64,000 nt of DNA from Blautia sp. (GTDB taxonomy: Bacteria; Bacillota; Clostridia; Lachnospirales; Lachnospiraceae): assembly GCA_029257805.1 (NCBI GenBank), contig JARIAR010000023.1:1-64000 (forward strand). The letters run 5' to 3'. The notes under the pieces were generated by a model, which saw only the letters and a list, made by a program, of their open reading frames with translations, made no database searches and was not told the origin of the DNA. A program made the position numbers and the translations under genes. Positions 19,664 to 30,365 of this stretch are shown here, in pieces. Position 1 is the first letter of the stretch. Every line of letters starts with the position of its first letter.

Positions 19664-21916
19664 GTGATTATGGAAACAAAACAGGATAATATTATTCGTA
19701 CCGATTATTCGGAAGTTATGCAGAAATCATATATCGATTATGCAATGAGTGTCATTGTGTCAAGAGCGCTTCCGGATGTACGGGATGGATTGAAACCGGT
19801 ACAGAGAAGAACTCTCTATGATATGTATGAATTGGGAATCCGTTATGACCGCCCGTATCGAAAATGTGCCCGTATTGTAGGAGATACCATGGGAAAATAT
19901 CATCCACATGGAGATAGTTCTATTTATGAAGCGCTTGTGGTTATGGCACAGGAATTTAAAAAAGGAAAAACCCTTGTGGACGGTCATGGTAATTTTGGTT
20001 CTATTGAAGGAGACGGGGCAGCTGCAATGCGATATACAGAGGCGCGCCTTGAAAAGCTTACCCAGGATGTTTTTTTGGAGGATCTTGATAAAAATGTGGT
20101 GGATTTTCTTCCTAACTTCGATGAAACTGAAAAAGAACCAGAAGTGCTTCCTGTTCGGATTCCAAACCTGCTTGTAAATGGCGCAGAAGGAATTGCAGTT
20201 GGAATGGCAACAAGTATTCCGCCTCATAATCTTGGAGAAGTGGTGGATGCTGTAAAAGCTTATATGAAGAATAATGATATAAGTGTAAAGGGCTTGATGC
20301 GGTATTTAAAAGGACCGGATTTTCCTACGGGAGGCATTGTTATTAATAAAGATGAACTTCTGAAAATTTATGAAACAGGAAATGGGAAGATCCGCCTTCG
20401 AGGTAAAGTGGAAATTGAAAAGTTAAAAGGCGGAAGACGCCAATTGGTAATTACAGAGATTCCGTATACTATGCTTGGTGCGAATATTGGAAAATTTTTA
20501 AATGATGTTGCCTCTCTTGTAGAAACGAAAAAAACAACGGATATTATAGATATTTCCAATCAGTCTTCGAAAGATGGAATCCGCATTGTATTGGAATTGC
20601 GTAGAGATGCAGATGTGGATAATCTCACAAATATGCTTTACAAAAAAACGAGACTGGAAGATACCTTCGGTGTAAACATGTTGGCGGTGGCAAATGGAAG
20701 ACCGGAAACATTAAGTTTGAAAAAGGTGATTGAACATCATGTGGATTTTCTGTTTGAAATTACAACCAGAAAATATCAGACACTTCTTTCCAGAGAACTG
20801 GATAAAAAAGAAATTCAGGAAGGTCTGATAAAAGCATGTGATGTGATCGATTTAATTATCGAGATTTTGCGGGGAAGCAAAAATAAAGAGCAGGTGAAAA
20901 AATGCCTGGTAAGCGGTGTTACAGATGGAATCCGTTTTCGGACAAAAACCAGTGAACGACAGGCGGCAAAATTGCACTTTACAGAAAATCAGGCATCGGC
21001 AATCCTGGAAATGCGTCTTTATCGCCTGATAGGTCTTGAAATTGAGGCACTGCAAAGCGAATATGAGAAGACGGTAAAAAATATACAGTGTTACCGGGAT
21101 ATTCTGGATCATTATGATTCTATGGCAGGAGTGATCATAAAAGATCTGGATGCCATAAAAAAAGAATATGGAACTTCGCGGCGTACAGTTGTTGAAAATG
21201 GTGAGGAAGCGGTTTATGAAGAAAAGAAAATGGAAGAGATGGAAGTCTGTTTCTTAATGGATCGTTTTGGGTATATGAAGTTAATTGATAAATCCACATA
21301 TGAACGCAATAAGGAAACGGCTCATGGAGAAAATAAATTTGTGTTCACCTGCATGAATACAGATAAAATTTGTATTTTTACAGATACGGGAAAAATGCAT
21401 ACGATTAAAGCGGTAGATATTCCTCTTGGACGTTTTCGGGATAAAGGGGCTCCGGCAGACAATTTAAGTAATTATGACAGTGCAACTGAACATATGCTTT
21501 ATGTAGCGCCGATTTCATCGATTCAAAAGAATAATCTGTTTTTTGTAACGGAAACTTCTTTGTGCAAACTGGTAAGCGGTGAAGAGTTTAATGTATCAAA
21601 GCGGACGATTGCTTCTACAAAACTTGGGGCAGGGGATCGCCTTATATTTGTGGGTATGGCAGATGAAATGGAACAGGTGGTTCTTCAAAGTACGGGGGGA
21701 TCGTTCCTGCGTTTCTTAAAACAGGAAGTTGCTGCTATGAAAAAAACATCTCTTGGAGTAAGAGGAATGAAACTTGCGGAAGGGGAAGTGCTGGAACATG
21801 CATATCTTCTGGAAGGGCATAAGGAATATACAATCCTGTATCATGATAAACCATATGCACTTCATAAAGTAAGACTGGCAAAACGTGATACAAAGGGAAT
21901 TAAGCCAAGAATCTGA
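19664..21916 (+). CDS. Type IIA DNA topoisomerase subunit A (GyrA/ParC family)
   Basis: SRALPDVRDGLKPVQRRTLYDM, KYHPHGDSSIYEALV, AMRYTEARL; no QRRGGKG-like GyrA box seen. Confidence 0.93.
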   Translation: MIMETKQDNIIRTDYSEVMQKSYIDYAMSVIVSRALPDVRDGLKPVQRRTLYDMYELGIRYDRPYRKCARIVGDTMGKYHPHGDSSIYEALVVMAQEFKKGKTLVDGHGNFGSIEGDGAAAMRYTEARLEKLTQDVFLEDLDKNVVDFLPNFDETEKEPEVLPVRIPNLLVNGAEGIAVGMATSIPPHNLGEVVDAVKAYMKNNDISVKGLMRYLKGPDFPTGGIVINKDELLKIYETGNGKIRLRGKVEIEKLKGGRRQLVITEIPYTMLGANIGKFLNDVASLVETKKTTDIIDISNQSSKDGIRIVLELRRDADVDNLTNMLYKKTRLEDTFGVNMLAVANGRPETLSLKKVIEHHVDFLFEITTRKYQTLLSRELDKKEIQEGLIKACDVIDLIIEILRGSKNKEQVKKCLVSGVTDGIRFRTKTSERQAAKLHFTENQASAILEMRLYRLIGLEIEALQSEYEKTVKNIQCYRDILDHYDSMAGVIIKDLDAIKKEYGTSRRTVVENGEEAVYEEKKMEEMEVCFLMDRFGYMKLIDKSTYERNKETAHGENKFVFTCMNTDKICIFTDTGKMHTIKAVDIPLGRFRDKGAPADNLSNYDSATEHMLYVAPISSIQKNNLFFVTETSLCKLVSGEEFNVSKRTIASTKLGAGDRLIFVGMADEMEQVVLQSTGGSFLRFLKQEVAAMKKTSLGVRGMKLAEGEVLEHAYLLEGHKEYTILYHDKPYALHKVRLAKRDTKGIKPRI

Positions 21917-21933
21917 AAAAGTGCGGAAAAAGC

Positions 21934-21962
21934 TTGCATTTCACAGATATTGGTGATAAAAT
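21934..21962 (+). promoter_or_regulatory. Promoter of rimP-nusA-infB operon
   Basis: TTGCAT-17 nt-TAAAAT. Confidence 0.75.
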
Positions 21963-21990
21963 AGAACAAGAAACTTAGAAGTTACTGGCA

Positions 21991-22020
21991 TAGGAGTGGG
22001 CATTTGCCCACTCCTATTTG
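21991..22020 (+). promoter_or_regulatory. Strong leader hairpin upstream of rimP
   Basis: TAGGAGTGGGC-ATTT-GCCCACTCCTA 11-bp perfect stem followed by TTTG. Confidence 0.8.
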
Positions 22021-22047
22021 CTGAAATAAGAAAGGCAGGTGGGAAAC

Positions 22048-22512
22048 ATGAGCAGGCGAGAGGAATACGAGAAGAAAGCAGAAGAACTTCTGGCTCCGAT
22101 TGTAGAAAGCTGTGGATTTGAGCTTGTGGATGTGGAATATGTAAAAGAAGCGGGAAACTGGTATCTTCGGGGATATATAGATAAGCCGGGTGGAATTACA
22201 GTAAATGATTGTGAAGCTGTAAGTCGGGCATTCAGCGATAAACTGGATGAAAAAGATTTCATTGAAGACAGTTATATTATGGAAATCAGTTCTCCTGGAC
22301 TGGACAGACCGCTGAAAAAAGAAAAAGATTTTGCAAGAAGCATGGGCAAGCTGGTAGAAGTGAGAACTTACCGGCCAATCGAAAAACAAAAAGAATTTTG
22401 CGGGGTTTTAACCGCATATGATAGTAACAGTGTGACAATTGAAGAGGATGGGAAGTCAAGATCCTTTGATAAAAAAGAAATTGCTCTTATCCGATTGGCG
22501 ATTGAATTTTAA
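22048..22512 (+). CDS. rimP: Ribosome maturation factor RimP
   Basis: GFELVDVEYVKEAGNWYLRGYIDKPGGI, EISSPGLDRPLK; upstream of nusA. Confidence 0.95.
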   Translation: MSRREEYEKKAEELLAPIVESCGFELVDVEYVKEAGNWYLRGYIDKPGGITVNDCEAVSRAFSDKLDEKDFIEDSYIMEISSPGLDRPLKKEKDFARSMGKLVEVRTYRPIEKQKEFCGVLTAYDSNSVTIEEDGKSRSFDKKEIALIRLAIEF

Positions 22513-22550
22513 AAACGCAGCTTTTAACAAACTAGGAGGAAAAGAAAAAA

Positions 22551-23726
22551 ATGAACAGAGAGTTAATGGAAGCGCTGGATGTTCTGGAAAAAGAAAAAAA
22601 TATCAGTAAGGATACTCTGTTGGAAGCAATCGAGCAGTCTTTGATCCAGGCATGTAAAAACCATTTTGGAAAGGCTGATAACGTGCATGTATCCATTAAT
22701 CCGGAAACTTGTGATTTCAGTGTTTATGCAGACAGAACAGTGGCCGAATATGTAGAAGATCCGGTGATGGAAATTTCTTTGGCAGAAGCACAGAAAATAA
22801 ATGCAAATGTGGAAATTGGCGATGTGGTAAAAGTAGAAATCCATTCTAAAGAATTTGGACGTATTGCCACACAGAATGCAAAGAATGTAATTCTTCAGAA
22901 AATCAGAGAAGAAGAAAGAAAAGTTCTGTACGATCAGTATTACGGAATAGAAAAAGAAGTAGTGACTGGTATTGTTCAGCGTGTTATGGGAAAAAATGTC
23001 AGCATAAATCTTGGAAAAGCAGATGCGGTTTTAAGTGAGAATGAGCAGGTGAGGGGAGAAACTTTCAAACCGACCGAACGTATTAAAGTTTATATTCTTG
23101 AAGTAAAAGATACATCAAAAGGACCGCGTATTCTTGTTTCCAGAACACATCCGGGACTTGTAAAACGTTTATTTGAATCTGAAGTTGCAGAGGTAAAAGA
23201 CGGAACCGTAGAAATTAAGAGTATTGCCCGTGAAGCGGGATCCCGTACAAAAATAGCGGTATGGAGCAACGATCCGGACGTAGATCCTGTAGGTGCATGT
23301 GTCGGTATGAATGGTGCACGTGTAGGAGCAATTGTTAATGAACTTCGTGGTGAAAAAATTGATATTATTAACTGGGATGAAAATCCGGCTGTTCTTATTG
23401 AAAACGCTTTAAGCCCTGCAAAAGTTATTGCAGTCATGGCAGATCCGGATGAAAAAACTGCACTTGTTGTAGTTCCGGACTATCAGCTTTCTCTTGCTAT
23501 TGGAAAAGAGGGACAGAATGCACGCCTTGCTGCCAGATTAACAGGATTTAAAATCGATATTAAAAGTGAGTCACAGGCAAAAGAAACAGGCGACTTCTAT
23601 GATTATGATGAAGAGGCTGATTCACATGAGGTAAAGGAAAAAGGCAGCGAAGCAGAGACACAGGAAGTACAAACAGAGGAAGTACAAGAGGAGCCGTCAG
23701 TATCTGCGGAAAATGAAGAAGCATGA
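22551..23726 (+). CDS. nusA: Transcription termination/antitermination factor NusA
   Basis: [65 protein letters not shown] motifs. Confidence 0.97.
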   Translation: MNRELMEALDVLEKEKNISKDTLLEAIEQSLIQACKNHFGKADNVHVSINPETCDFSVYADRTVAEYVEDPVMEISLAEAQKINANVEIGDVVKVEIHSKEFGRIATQNAKNVILQKIREEERKVLYDQYYGIEKEVVTGIVQRVMGKNVSINLGKADAVLSENEQVRGETFKPTERIKVYILEVKDTSKGPRILVSRTHPGLVKRLFESEVAEVKDGTVEIKSIAREAGSRTKIAVWSNDPDVDPVGACVGMNGARVGAIVNELRGEKIDIINWDENPAVLIENALSPAKVIAVMADPDEKTALVVVPDYQLSLAIGKEGQNARLAARLTGFKIDIKSESQAKETGDFYDYDEEADSHEVKEKGSEAETQEVQTEEVQEEPSVSAENEEA

Positions 23727-24001
23727 ATACAAAAGGAAAAATCCCTATGCGTCAGTGCACCGGATGCAGGGAAATGAAAAGTAAAAAAGAAATGATCAGA
23801 ATCCTGAAAACAGCAGAAGGAGAAATCATTCTGGACGCAACAGGCAGAAAGAATGGAAGAGGTGCATATATTTGCCGCTCAGAGGAATGTCTTGAAAAGG
23901 CAGTGAAAAATCATGGCCTTGAGCGCTCTCTTAAAACAGCGGTTCCGGATGCGGTTTATGAGGAACTGAAGAAGGAGTTTGCACAGATTGACAAACAATA
24001 A
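23723..24001 (+). CDS. YlxR-family (DUF448) RNA-binding protein
   Basis: MRQCTGCREMKSKKEMIRI, GRGAYICRSEECLEKA; nusA-ylxR-ylxQ-infB synteny. Confidence 0.92.
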   Translation: MNTKGKIPMRQCTGCREMKSKKEMIRILKTAEGEIILDATGRKNGRGAYICRSEECLEKAVKNHGLERSLKTAVPDAVYEELKKEFAQIDKQ

Positions 24002-24314
24002 AATTTTATCTTTGATAGGACTTGCCACAAAAGCAGGGAAAATAGTAAGCGGAGAATTTTCAACAGAGAAATCTGTGAAAACCGGAAAAGGGTTTCTGGC
24101 AATCGTGGCAGAAGATGCCTCTGAAAACACGAAAAAGAAATTTCGGAATATGTGCAGCTTTTACCAGGTTCCGATATATTTTCTTTCAGATAAAGAAAAT
24201 TTGGGCAGGGCAATGGGCAAAGAATACCGCGCGTGTCTTGCTGTACAGGATGGAAATTTTGCAATGGCGATTATGAAGGAACTGGATAAACAGTGTACAA
24301 AAAATGAAAACTAA
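23979..24314 (+). CDS. YlxQ-like L7Ae-family ribosomal protein
   Basis: LSLIGLATKAGKIVSGEFSTEK, VAEDASENTKKKF; TTG start overlapping ylxR. Confidence 0.88.
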   Translation: MHRLTNNKILSLIGLATKAGKIVSGEFSTEKSVKTGKGFLAIVAEDASENTKKKFRNMCSFYQVPIYFLSDKENLGRAMGKEYRACLAVQDGNFAMAIMKELDKQCTKNEN

Positions 24315-24352
24315 TCCAATTGGATGACGTGCTCTTGAAGGAGGTATGGTAA

Positions 24353-27124
24353 ATGTCTAAGATCAGAGTACATGAGCTTGCCAAAGAACTGGGCAGGCAA
24401 AATAAAGAAATCATAGAATGTTTAAAAGAAAAAGGAGTCGATGTGAAGAGTCACATGAGCAATGTGGATGAAGCACAGGCTGCTATGGTAAAACAGAAAT
24501 TTACAAAGACGGGAAAGGAGCAAATGACAAAGTTGGATACTCCCAAGACAGAAGAAAAGATAACAGCGGTGAATGCAGAAGCAGAGGCACCGAAGAAAAA
24601 GAAGAATATAATTCGTGTATATCACGCGCAGAATGCAAGTGATGGAGGAAAGAATAAAAGAAAACCTTCCGGTGATAAGAAACCGGTTCGTTCCCAGAGC
24701 AACGGGGAAAGACGTCAGCCTGTAAAGGCACAGGAAACAAAGCCGGTTACAGAGCGTCAGGCACAGTCAGCACCGGTAAGAACATCAGAAAATGCAGGAG
24801 TTCGTTCTGCTGGTAATGGAGCACCTAGAAATGGTGCACAGCAGCGGACAGGAGCCGGTCGTGATAACCGTAATGCAGATCGTGGTGAAGGAAGAGGCGA
24901 AAGAAGAGAAAACAGCCGTTTCCAGAACCGTTCTCCGAGACAGGGAGAATCCGGCGGTCGTCCGGCAAGAAATGCAGATGGACAGAATCGTCAGAGCAGA
25001 CCTGGAGAAAACAGAGGAAGATTTGGTCAGGGAAGACCTCAGGGCGGACAGGGTCGCAGTGAGGGAAGAGATGGAAGAGATGGCACCCGTGACAGTCGTT
25101 TTGGTGGACAAAACCGCGGAAACGGACAGCGTCAGGGAGGAAGAAAGTCAAGCAGTTCCAGCGATATGGTATTTACACCTGAGCTTACCAAGACGTCCAA
25201 AGACAGTAAGCGTGAACGCGATAGAGAAAATAAAAACAAAAAGAAAGATTTTGAAAAAAATCAAGGCGGCGGAAGAAGGCCAAATCAGGGTGGCGGAAGA
25301 CAGGGACAGAGACTTCCAAAAGCTTTACAGAAACCAACCCCACAGCCAAAACAGGAAGAGAAAAAACCAGAAATCAAAGAAATTACTCTGCCTGAAAAAA
25401 TGACAATTCGTGAACTGGCAGAAGCTATGAAAATGCAGCCTTCTGCAATTGTAAAAAAATTATTTATGCAGGGAATCATGGTTACGGTTAATCATGAAAT
25501 AGATTTTGAAAAAGCACAGGAAATAGCATTAGAATATGATATTATTGCAGAACTGGAAGAAAAAGTAGACATTATTGAAGAACTTCTGAAAGAGGAAGAA
25601 GAGGATGAAACAGACATGGTTTCCAGACCTCCTGTTGTCTGTGTAATGGGTCACGTTGACCATGGTAAAACTTCTCTTCTTGATGCAATACGTAATACAA
25701 ATGTTACAAGAGGCGAGGCTGGTGGAATTACACAGCATATCGGTGCGTATGTTGTAAATGTAAATGGAGAAAAAATCACATTCCTGGATACACCGGGACA
25801 TGAAGCATTTACTGCAATGCGTATGCGTGGTGCAAATTCTACAGATATTGCGGTTCTTGTTGTTGCTGCAGACGATGGTGTCATGCCTCAGACAGTAGAA
25901 GCAATCAGCCATGCAAAAGCAGCTGGTGTTGAGATTATTGTTGCAATTAACAAAATTGATAAGCCAAGTGCTAATATTGAACGTGTAAAACAGGAGCTTT
26001 CTGAATATGAACTGATTCCGGAAGACTGGGGTGGAAGCACCATTTTTGTTCCGGTATCTGCACATACAGGAGAAGGAATTGAAACGCTTCTGGAAATGAT
26101 TCTTCTTACAGCAGAAGTATGTGAATTAAAAGCCAATCCGAAGCGTGCCGTACGTGGTCTTGTAATAGAAGCACAGTTGGATAAAGGTAAAGGCCCTGTA
26201 GCAACAATCCTTGTACAGAAGGGAACTCTTCATGTAGGAGATTTTATAGCAGCAGGTGCATGCAGTGGTAAGGTACGTGCAATGATGGATGATAAGGGAC
26301 GTCGTGTAAAAGAAGCCGGTCCGTCTACTCCGGTAGAGATTCTGGGTCTTGGAGATGTTCCGAATGCAGGTGAAATCCTTATGTCCTTTGACAGCGATAA
26401 GGCAGCTAAGAATTTCGCAGGTGCATTTGTATCAGAAAGTAAGAACCGTCTTCTGGAAGAGACAAAAGGCAAACTTTCTCTTGATAATCTGTTTGATCAG
26501 ATTCAGGCAAGTGATCTGAAAGAGCTTCCACTGATTGTAAAAGCGGATGTACAGGGTTCTGTAGAAGCAGTGAAACAGAGTCTTACAAAACTTTCTAACG
26601 AGGAAGTTGTGGTAAAAGTTATTCATGGTGGTGTTGGTGCAATCAATGAGTCTGATGTTAGTCTTGCTGCAACCTCCAATGCGATCATTATTGGATTTAA
26701 TGTTCGTCCGGATGCAACTGCAAAACAGCTTGCAGAGCAGGAAGGTGTAGATCTGCGCTTATATCGTGTTATTTATCAGGCGATTGAAGATGTAGAAGCT
26801 GCCATGAAGGGAATGCTTGATCCTGTATTTGAAGAAAAAGTCATCGGCCATGCTCAGGTGCGTCAGCTCTTTAAGGCATCCGGTGTTGGTACAATTGCAG
26901 GAAGTTATGTTCTGGACGGTATGTTCCAGAGAAATTGTAAAGTACGTATTACCAGAGAAGGTGAGCAGACTTTTGAAGGTGATCTTGCATCTCTTAAGAG
27001 ATTTAAAGATGACGTAAAAGAAGTAAAAGCAGGATACGAGTGTGGTCTTGTATTTGATGGCTTTAATGATATAAAAGAAGATGATATTGTAGAAGCATAT
27101 ATCATGGTAGAAGTGCCAAGATAG
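24353..27124 (+). CDS. infB: Translation initiation factor IF-2
   Basis: IF2_N repeats, [44 protein letters not shown]; long RG/Q/N-rich N-terminal linker. Confidence 0.98.
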   Translation: MSKIRVHELAKELGRQNKEIIECLKEKGVDVKSHMSNVDEAQAAMVKQKFTKTGKEQMTKLDTPKTEEKITAVNAEAEAPKKKKNIIRVYHAQNASDGGKNKRKPSGDKKPVRSQSNGERRQPVKAQETKPVTERQAQSAPVRTSENAGVRSAGNGAPRNGAQQRTGAGRDNRNADRGEGRGERRENSRFQNRSPRQGESGGRPARNADGQNRQSRPGENRGRFGQGRPQGGQGRSEGRDGRDGTRDSRFGGQNRGNGQRQGGRKSSSSSDMVFTPELTKTSKDSKRERDRENKNKKKDFEKNQGGGRRPNQGGGRQGQRLPKALQKPTPQPKQEEKKPEIKEITLPEKMTIRELAEAMKMQPSAIVKKLFMQGIMVTVNHEIDFEKAQEIALEYDIIAELEEKVDIIEELLKEEEEDETDMVSRPPVVCVMGHVDHGKTSLLDAIRNTNVTRGEAGGITQHIGAYVVNVNGEKITFLDTPGHEAFTAMRMRGANSTDIAVLVVAADDGVMPQTVEAISHAKAAGVEIIVAINKIDKPSANIERVKQELSEYELIPEDWGGSTIFVPVSAHTGEGIETLLEMILLTAEVCELKANPKRAVRGLVIEAQLDKGKGPVATILVQKGTLHVGDFIAAGACSGKVRAMMDDKGRRVKEAGPSTPVEILGLGDVPNAGEILMSFDSDKAAKNFAGAFVSESKNRLLEETKGKLSLDNLFDQIQASDLKELPLIVKADVQGSVEAVKQSLTKLSNEEVVVKVIHGGVGAINESDVSLAATSNAIIIGFNVRPDATAKQLAEQEGVDLRLYRVIYQAIEDVEAAMKGMLDPVFEEKVIGHAQVRQLFKASGVGTIAGSYVLDGMFQRNCKVRITREGEQTFEGDLASLKRFKDDVKEVKAGYECGLVFDGFNDIKEDDIVEAYIMVEVPR

Positions 27125-27137
27125 GAGTGAGGCATAA

Positions 27138-27518
27138 ATGAGAAAGAACAGCATTAAGAATACGCGTATTAATGGAGAAGTACAAAAAGAACTTAGTACG
27201 ATTATCCGAAATGAGATTAAAGATCCGCGCATTCATCCGATGACGTCGGTCATGGCTGTAGAAGTGGCGCCTGATCTAAAGACCTGCAAGGCATATATTA
27301 GTGTTTTGGGTTCTGAGGAAGCGAAAAAAGACACGATCAAAGGTCTTTCCAGTGCAGAAGGTTATGTCAGGAGACAGCTGGCCAGAAATCTGAATCTTCG
27401 AAATACACCGGAAATCCGGTTTATTTTGGATGAATCCATTGAATATGGCGTAAATATGTCAAAATTAATCGACGATGTAACAAAAAAGGATGCTTCGGGT
27501 AAAGAGATAGAAGAATAA
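27138..27518 (+). CDS. rbfA: Ribosome-binding factor A
   Basis: Homology pattern RINGEVQKELSTIIRNEIKDPRIHPMTSV, CKAYISVLG. Confidence 0.95.
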   Translation: MRKNSIKNTRINGEVQKELSTIIRNEIKDPRIHPMTSVMAVEVAPDLKTCKAYISVLGSEEAKKDTIKGLSSAEGYVRRQLARNLNLRNTPEIRFILDESIEYGVNMSKLIDDVTKKDASGKEIEE

Positions 27519-27533
27519 CGAGGTTAAGTATTT

Positions 27534-28496
27534 ATGAAGAATATTGCAGAAGTACTGGAGCATGTGAAGACAATGGGAATTGCAGGCCACATACGTCCCG
27601 ACGGGGACTGTGTGGGGTCCTGTATGGCACTGTATCTGTATATTCGTCAATGGTATCCGGATATTGACGTGGATGTATATCTGGATCATCCCAAACCGGT
27701 ATTTGGATACATTGATTCCATGGAAAATGTTAAAATGCAGGCGGAAGAAAAAAAGGAATATGATCTTTTTGTAACTTGCGATGTTAGTGCAAAAGATAGA
27801 ATAGCTCTTGCAGGAGAATATTTCGACAGTGCCAAAAAGACAGTATGTATTGACCATCATGTAAGTAATCCGGGGTTTGCAGATATCAATCACATATGTG
27901 GAGAAATCAGTTCTGCGTGTGAAGTTTTGTACGGTGTTTTAAGTCCGGAAAAGGTTAATCGTTCTGTGGCAACCGCTATTTATACGGGAATGATCCATGA
28001 TACGGGTGTTTTTCAGTATTCCTCCACATCACCGGAAACAATGAGGATTGCCGGTGAACTTATGAAGACAGGGTTTAACTTCAGTAAGATTATAGATGAA
28101 TCTTTTTATCAGAAAACATATATACAGAACCAGGTAATGGGACGGGTTTTGGCAGAAAGCATAATGGTCCTGAACGGGAAGTGTATTGTGGGTTATCTGA
28201 AACGAAAAGAAATGGATCTGTACGGAGTTGACGGGAAAGATCTGGATGGCATAGTGAGCCAGCTTCGTCTTACAGCAGGAGTAGAAGTTGCGATTTTCCT
28301 TTATGAGATGGAGAGTCAGACTTTTAAGGTCTCTTTACGTTCCAATGGAAAAGTGGATGTAAGCAGAGTTGCTGTGTTTTTTGGAGGCGGCGGTCATACA
28401 AGGGCTGCCGGCTGTGACCTGCAGGGCTCGATGTATGATGTGGTAAATAACATTACAGCACAAATTGAAAAACAGTTACAGGAACAGAATATCTAA
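27534..28496 (+). CDS. DHH/DHHA1 phosphoesterase (NrnA-like oligoribonuclease / pAp phosphatase)
   Basis: GHIRPDGDCVGSCMAL, CIDHHVSNPGF, FFGGGGHTRAAGC. Confidence 0.92.
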   Translation: MKNIAEVLEHVKTMGIAGHIRPDGDCVGSCMALYLYIRQWYPDIDVDVYLDHPKPVFGYIDSMENVKMQAEEKKEYDLFVTCDVSAKDRIALAGEYFDSAKKTVCIDHHVSNPGFADINHICGEISSACEVLYGVLSPEKVNRSVATAIYTGMIHDTGVFQYSSTSPETMRIAGELMKTGFNFSKIIDESFYQKTYIQNQVMGRVLAESIMVLNGKCIVGYLKRKEMDLYGVDGKDLDGIVSQLRLTAGVEVAIFLYEMESQTFKVSLRSNGKVDVSRVAVFFGGGGHTRAAGCDLQGSMYDVVNNITAQIEKQLQEQNI

Positions 28497-29380
28497 TGGA
28501 TGGAATTATTGTAATCAAAAAAGAGAAAGGTTTTACGTCCCATGATGTGGTAGCTAAGCTTCGGGGAATTCTTCATATGAAAAAAATAGGACACACAGGA
28601 ACCCTTGATCCGGATGCAGAAGGGGTATTGCCGGTAGCACTTGGGAAGGGGACGCGTCTTGTGGAGTTTCTTACAGAAAAAGAAAAGACATATGAAGCAG
28701 TTTTGCATCTTGGAGTAGAGACAGACACCCAGGATATGACAGGAACAGTTCTTCAGACAAAAGAAGTTTCTGTAACAGAAGATGAAGTACGCAAAGCAGC
28801 TGCATCTTTTCTTGGAAAACAGATGCAGATACCGCCTATGTATTCTGCTTTGAAGGTTGGTGGAAAAAAGCTTTATGAACTGGCTCGGGAAGGAAAAGAA
28901 GTGGAGCGTGCTCCACGTCCTGTCTGTTTCTATGAAATAGAAGTGTTGGATGTTTCGCTTCCACTTGTGCGTATGCGCGTAACATGCAGCAAGGGAACGT
29001 ACATCAGGACGCTTTGCCATGATCTGGGTAAAAAGCTTTCATGCGGGGGTGCCATGGAGTCTCTGCTGCGTACAAAATCCGGAGATTTTACCCTGGCACA
29101 GAGTCTTACGCTGGCTCAGGTGGAAATGGCCGTGGCGAATGGGACGATTGAAGAAAGTATTATTCCAGTGGAAGAAGTGCTTGCTGCATATCCGCGTATA
29201 TGCGTGATCCCGGCAGGCGATCGCCTTCTTGCAAATGGAAACCCTCTTCATGAGGGACTTGTTTCTGGGAATAGCAGAGACAAATGGGTAAGGATGTGTA
29301 CAAGTGAAGGTGCTTTCGTAGGAATTTATCAATGGAAGCAGAATAGAGAACAGTATTTTCCGGTTAAGATGTTTATATAA
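28496..29380 (+). CDS. truB: tRNA pseudouridine(55) synthase
   Basis: MDGIIVIKKEKGFTSHDVVAKLR, GHTGTLDPDAEGVLPVALG, MRVTCSKGTYIRTLCHDLG. Confidence 0.97.
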   Translation: MDGIIVIKKEKGFTSHDVVAKLRGILHMKKIGHTGTLDPDAEGVLPVALGKGTRLVEFLTEKEKTYEAVLHLGVETDTQDMTGTVLQTKEVSVTEDEVRKAAASFLGKQMQIPPMYSALKVGGKKLYELAREGKEVERAPRPVCFYEIEVLDVSLPLVRMRVTCSKGTYIRTLCHDLGKKLSCGGAMESLLRTKSGDFTLAQSLTLAQVEMAVANGTIEESIIPVEEVLAAYPRICVIPAGDRLLANGNPLHEGLVSGNSRDKWVRMCTSEGAFVGIYQWKQNREQYFPVKMFI

Positions 29381-29398
29381 CAGACACAGGAGTGGCAT

Positions 29399-30331
29399 AT
29401 GGAATACTTGAAAATAAAAGAGGAATTTCCACATCTTTCCAACAGTGCTGTAACACTTGGGAAATTTGATGGCATTCACAGAGGACATCAGAAGCTTGTA
29501 AAACGTATTTTGGAACAAAAGGAGCGAGGTGCACTTGCTGTTTTATTTGCGTTTGATGTGTCCGAAAAAATGATTCTTTCCCGTGAAGAAAGATGTCATC
29601 TTTTAGAAAAAATGGGAGTGGATGTTTTTCTGGAATGTCCGTTAAATGATCGTATCCGTCACATAAAAGCTGAAAATTTTGTGAAAGAGATTCTTCTTGG
29701 AGATTTGCAGGCATCTTATGTAGCTGTAGGAGAGGACTATCGGTTTGGTTATGAACGGAAAGGAACTCCTGGACTTTTAAAAGAAATGGGAAAAAAATAT
29801 GGTTTTCAGACAGAAATCCTTTCAAAAGAAATGGAAGGACATAGGAAGATCAGCAGCACATATATCCGGGAAGAATTGAAAAAAGGAAATATGGAAAAAT
29901 TCCATAAGTTAATGGGAATACCTTTCCTGCTGGAAGGTGTAGTAGAGCATGGAAGAGGGCTTGGACATAAAATCCTCCTTCCAACTGCAAATCTTATTCC
30001 GCCGGAGGACAAGCTTATGCCACCAAACGGAGTCTATGTTACAGTCTCGCATTTTGGTGACCGATCTTTTTCCGGTATTACGAATATAGGATATAAGCCA
30101 ACGGTAGGAGAAACCTTTCTGGGGGTTGAAACATATCTTTTTGATTGTCAGGAAGATTTATATGGACAGGAATGCAGTGTGGAATTCCTGCATTATCAGC
30201 GCCCGGAACATAAGTTTGATTCCATGGAGACTTTGAAGCGTCAGCTTTTTCGGGATGCGGAAGAAGGACGGGAATATTTCCATAAAATAAATAGAGAAAA
30301 AGAAACGAAATTGTTTTCAGAAAAAAAATGA
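29399..30331 (+). CDS. ribF: Bifunctional riboflavin kinase/FAD synthetase
   Basis: VTLGKFDGIHRGHQKLV, VGEDYRFGYERKG, GVVEHGRGLGHKILLPTANL. Confidence 0.95.
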   Translation: MEYLKIKEEFPHLSNSAVTLGKFDGIHRGHQKLVKRILEQKERGALAVLFAFDVSEKMILSREERCHLLEKMGVDVFLECPLNDRIRHIKAENFVKEILLGDLQASYVAVGEDYRFGYERKGTPGLLKEMGKKYGFQTEILSKEMEGHRKISSTYIREELKKGNMEKFHKLMGIPFLLEGVVEHGRGLGHKILLPTANLIPPEDKLMPPNGVYVTVSHFGDRSFSGITNIGYKPTVGETFLGVETYLFDCQEDLYGQECSVEFLHYQRPEHKFDSMETLKRQLFRDAEEGREYFHKINREKETKLFSEKK

Positions 30332-30365
30332 GATAATTTCAGAATACGAGGGAGAATATTTAGGA

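Noticed and set aside
24792-25403. 203-aa ORF in an alternate frame inside infB
   Set aside because: Produced by the repetitive Arg/Gly-rich codons of the IF-2 linker; lies wholly inside infB with low-complexity content.
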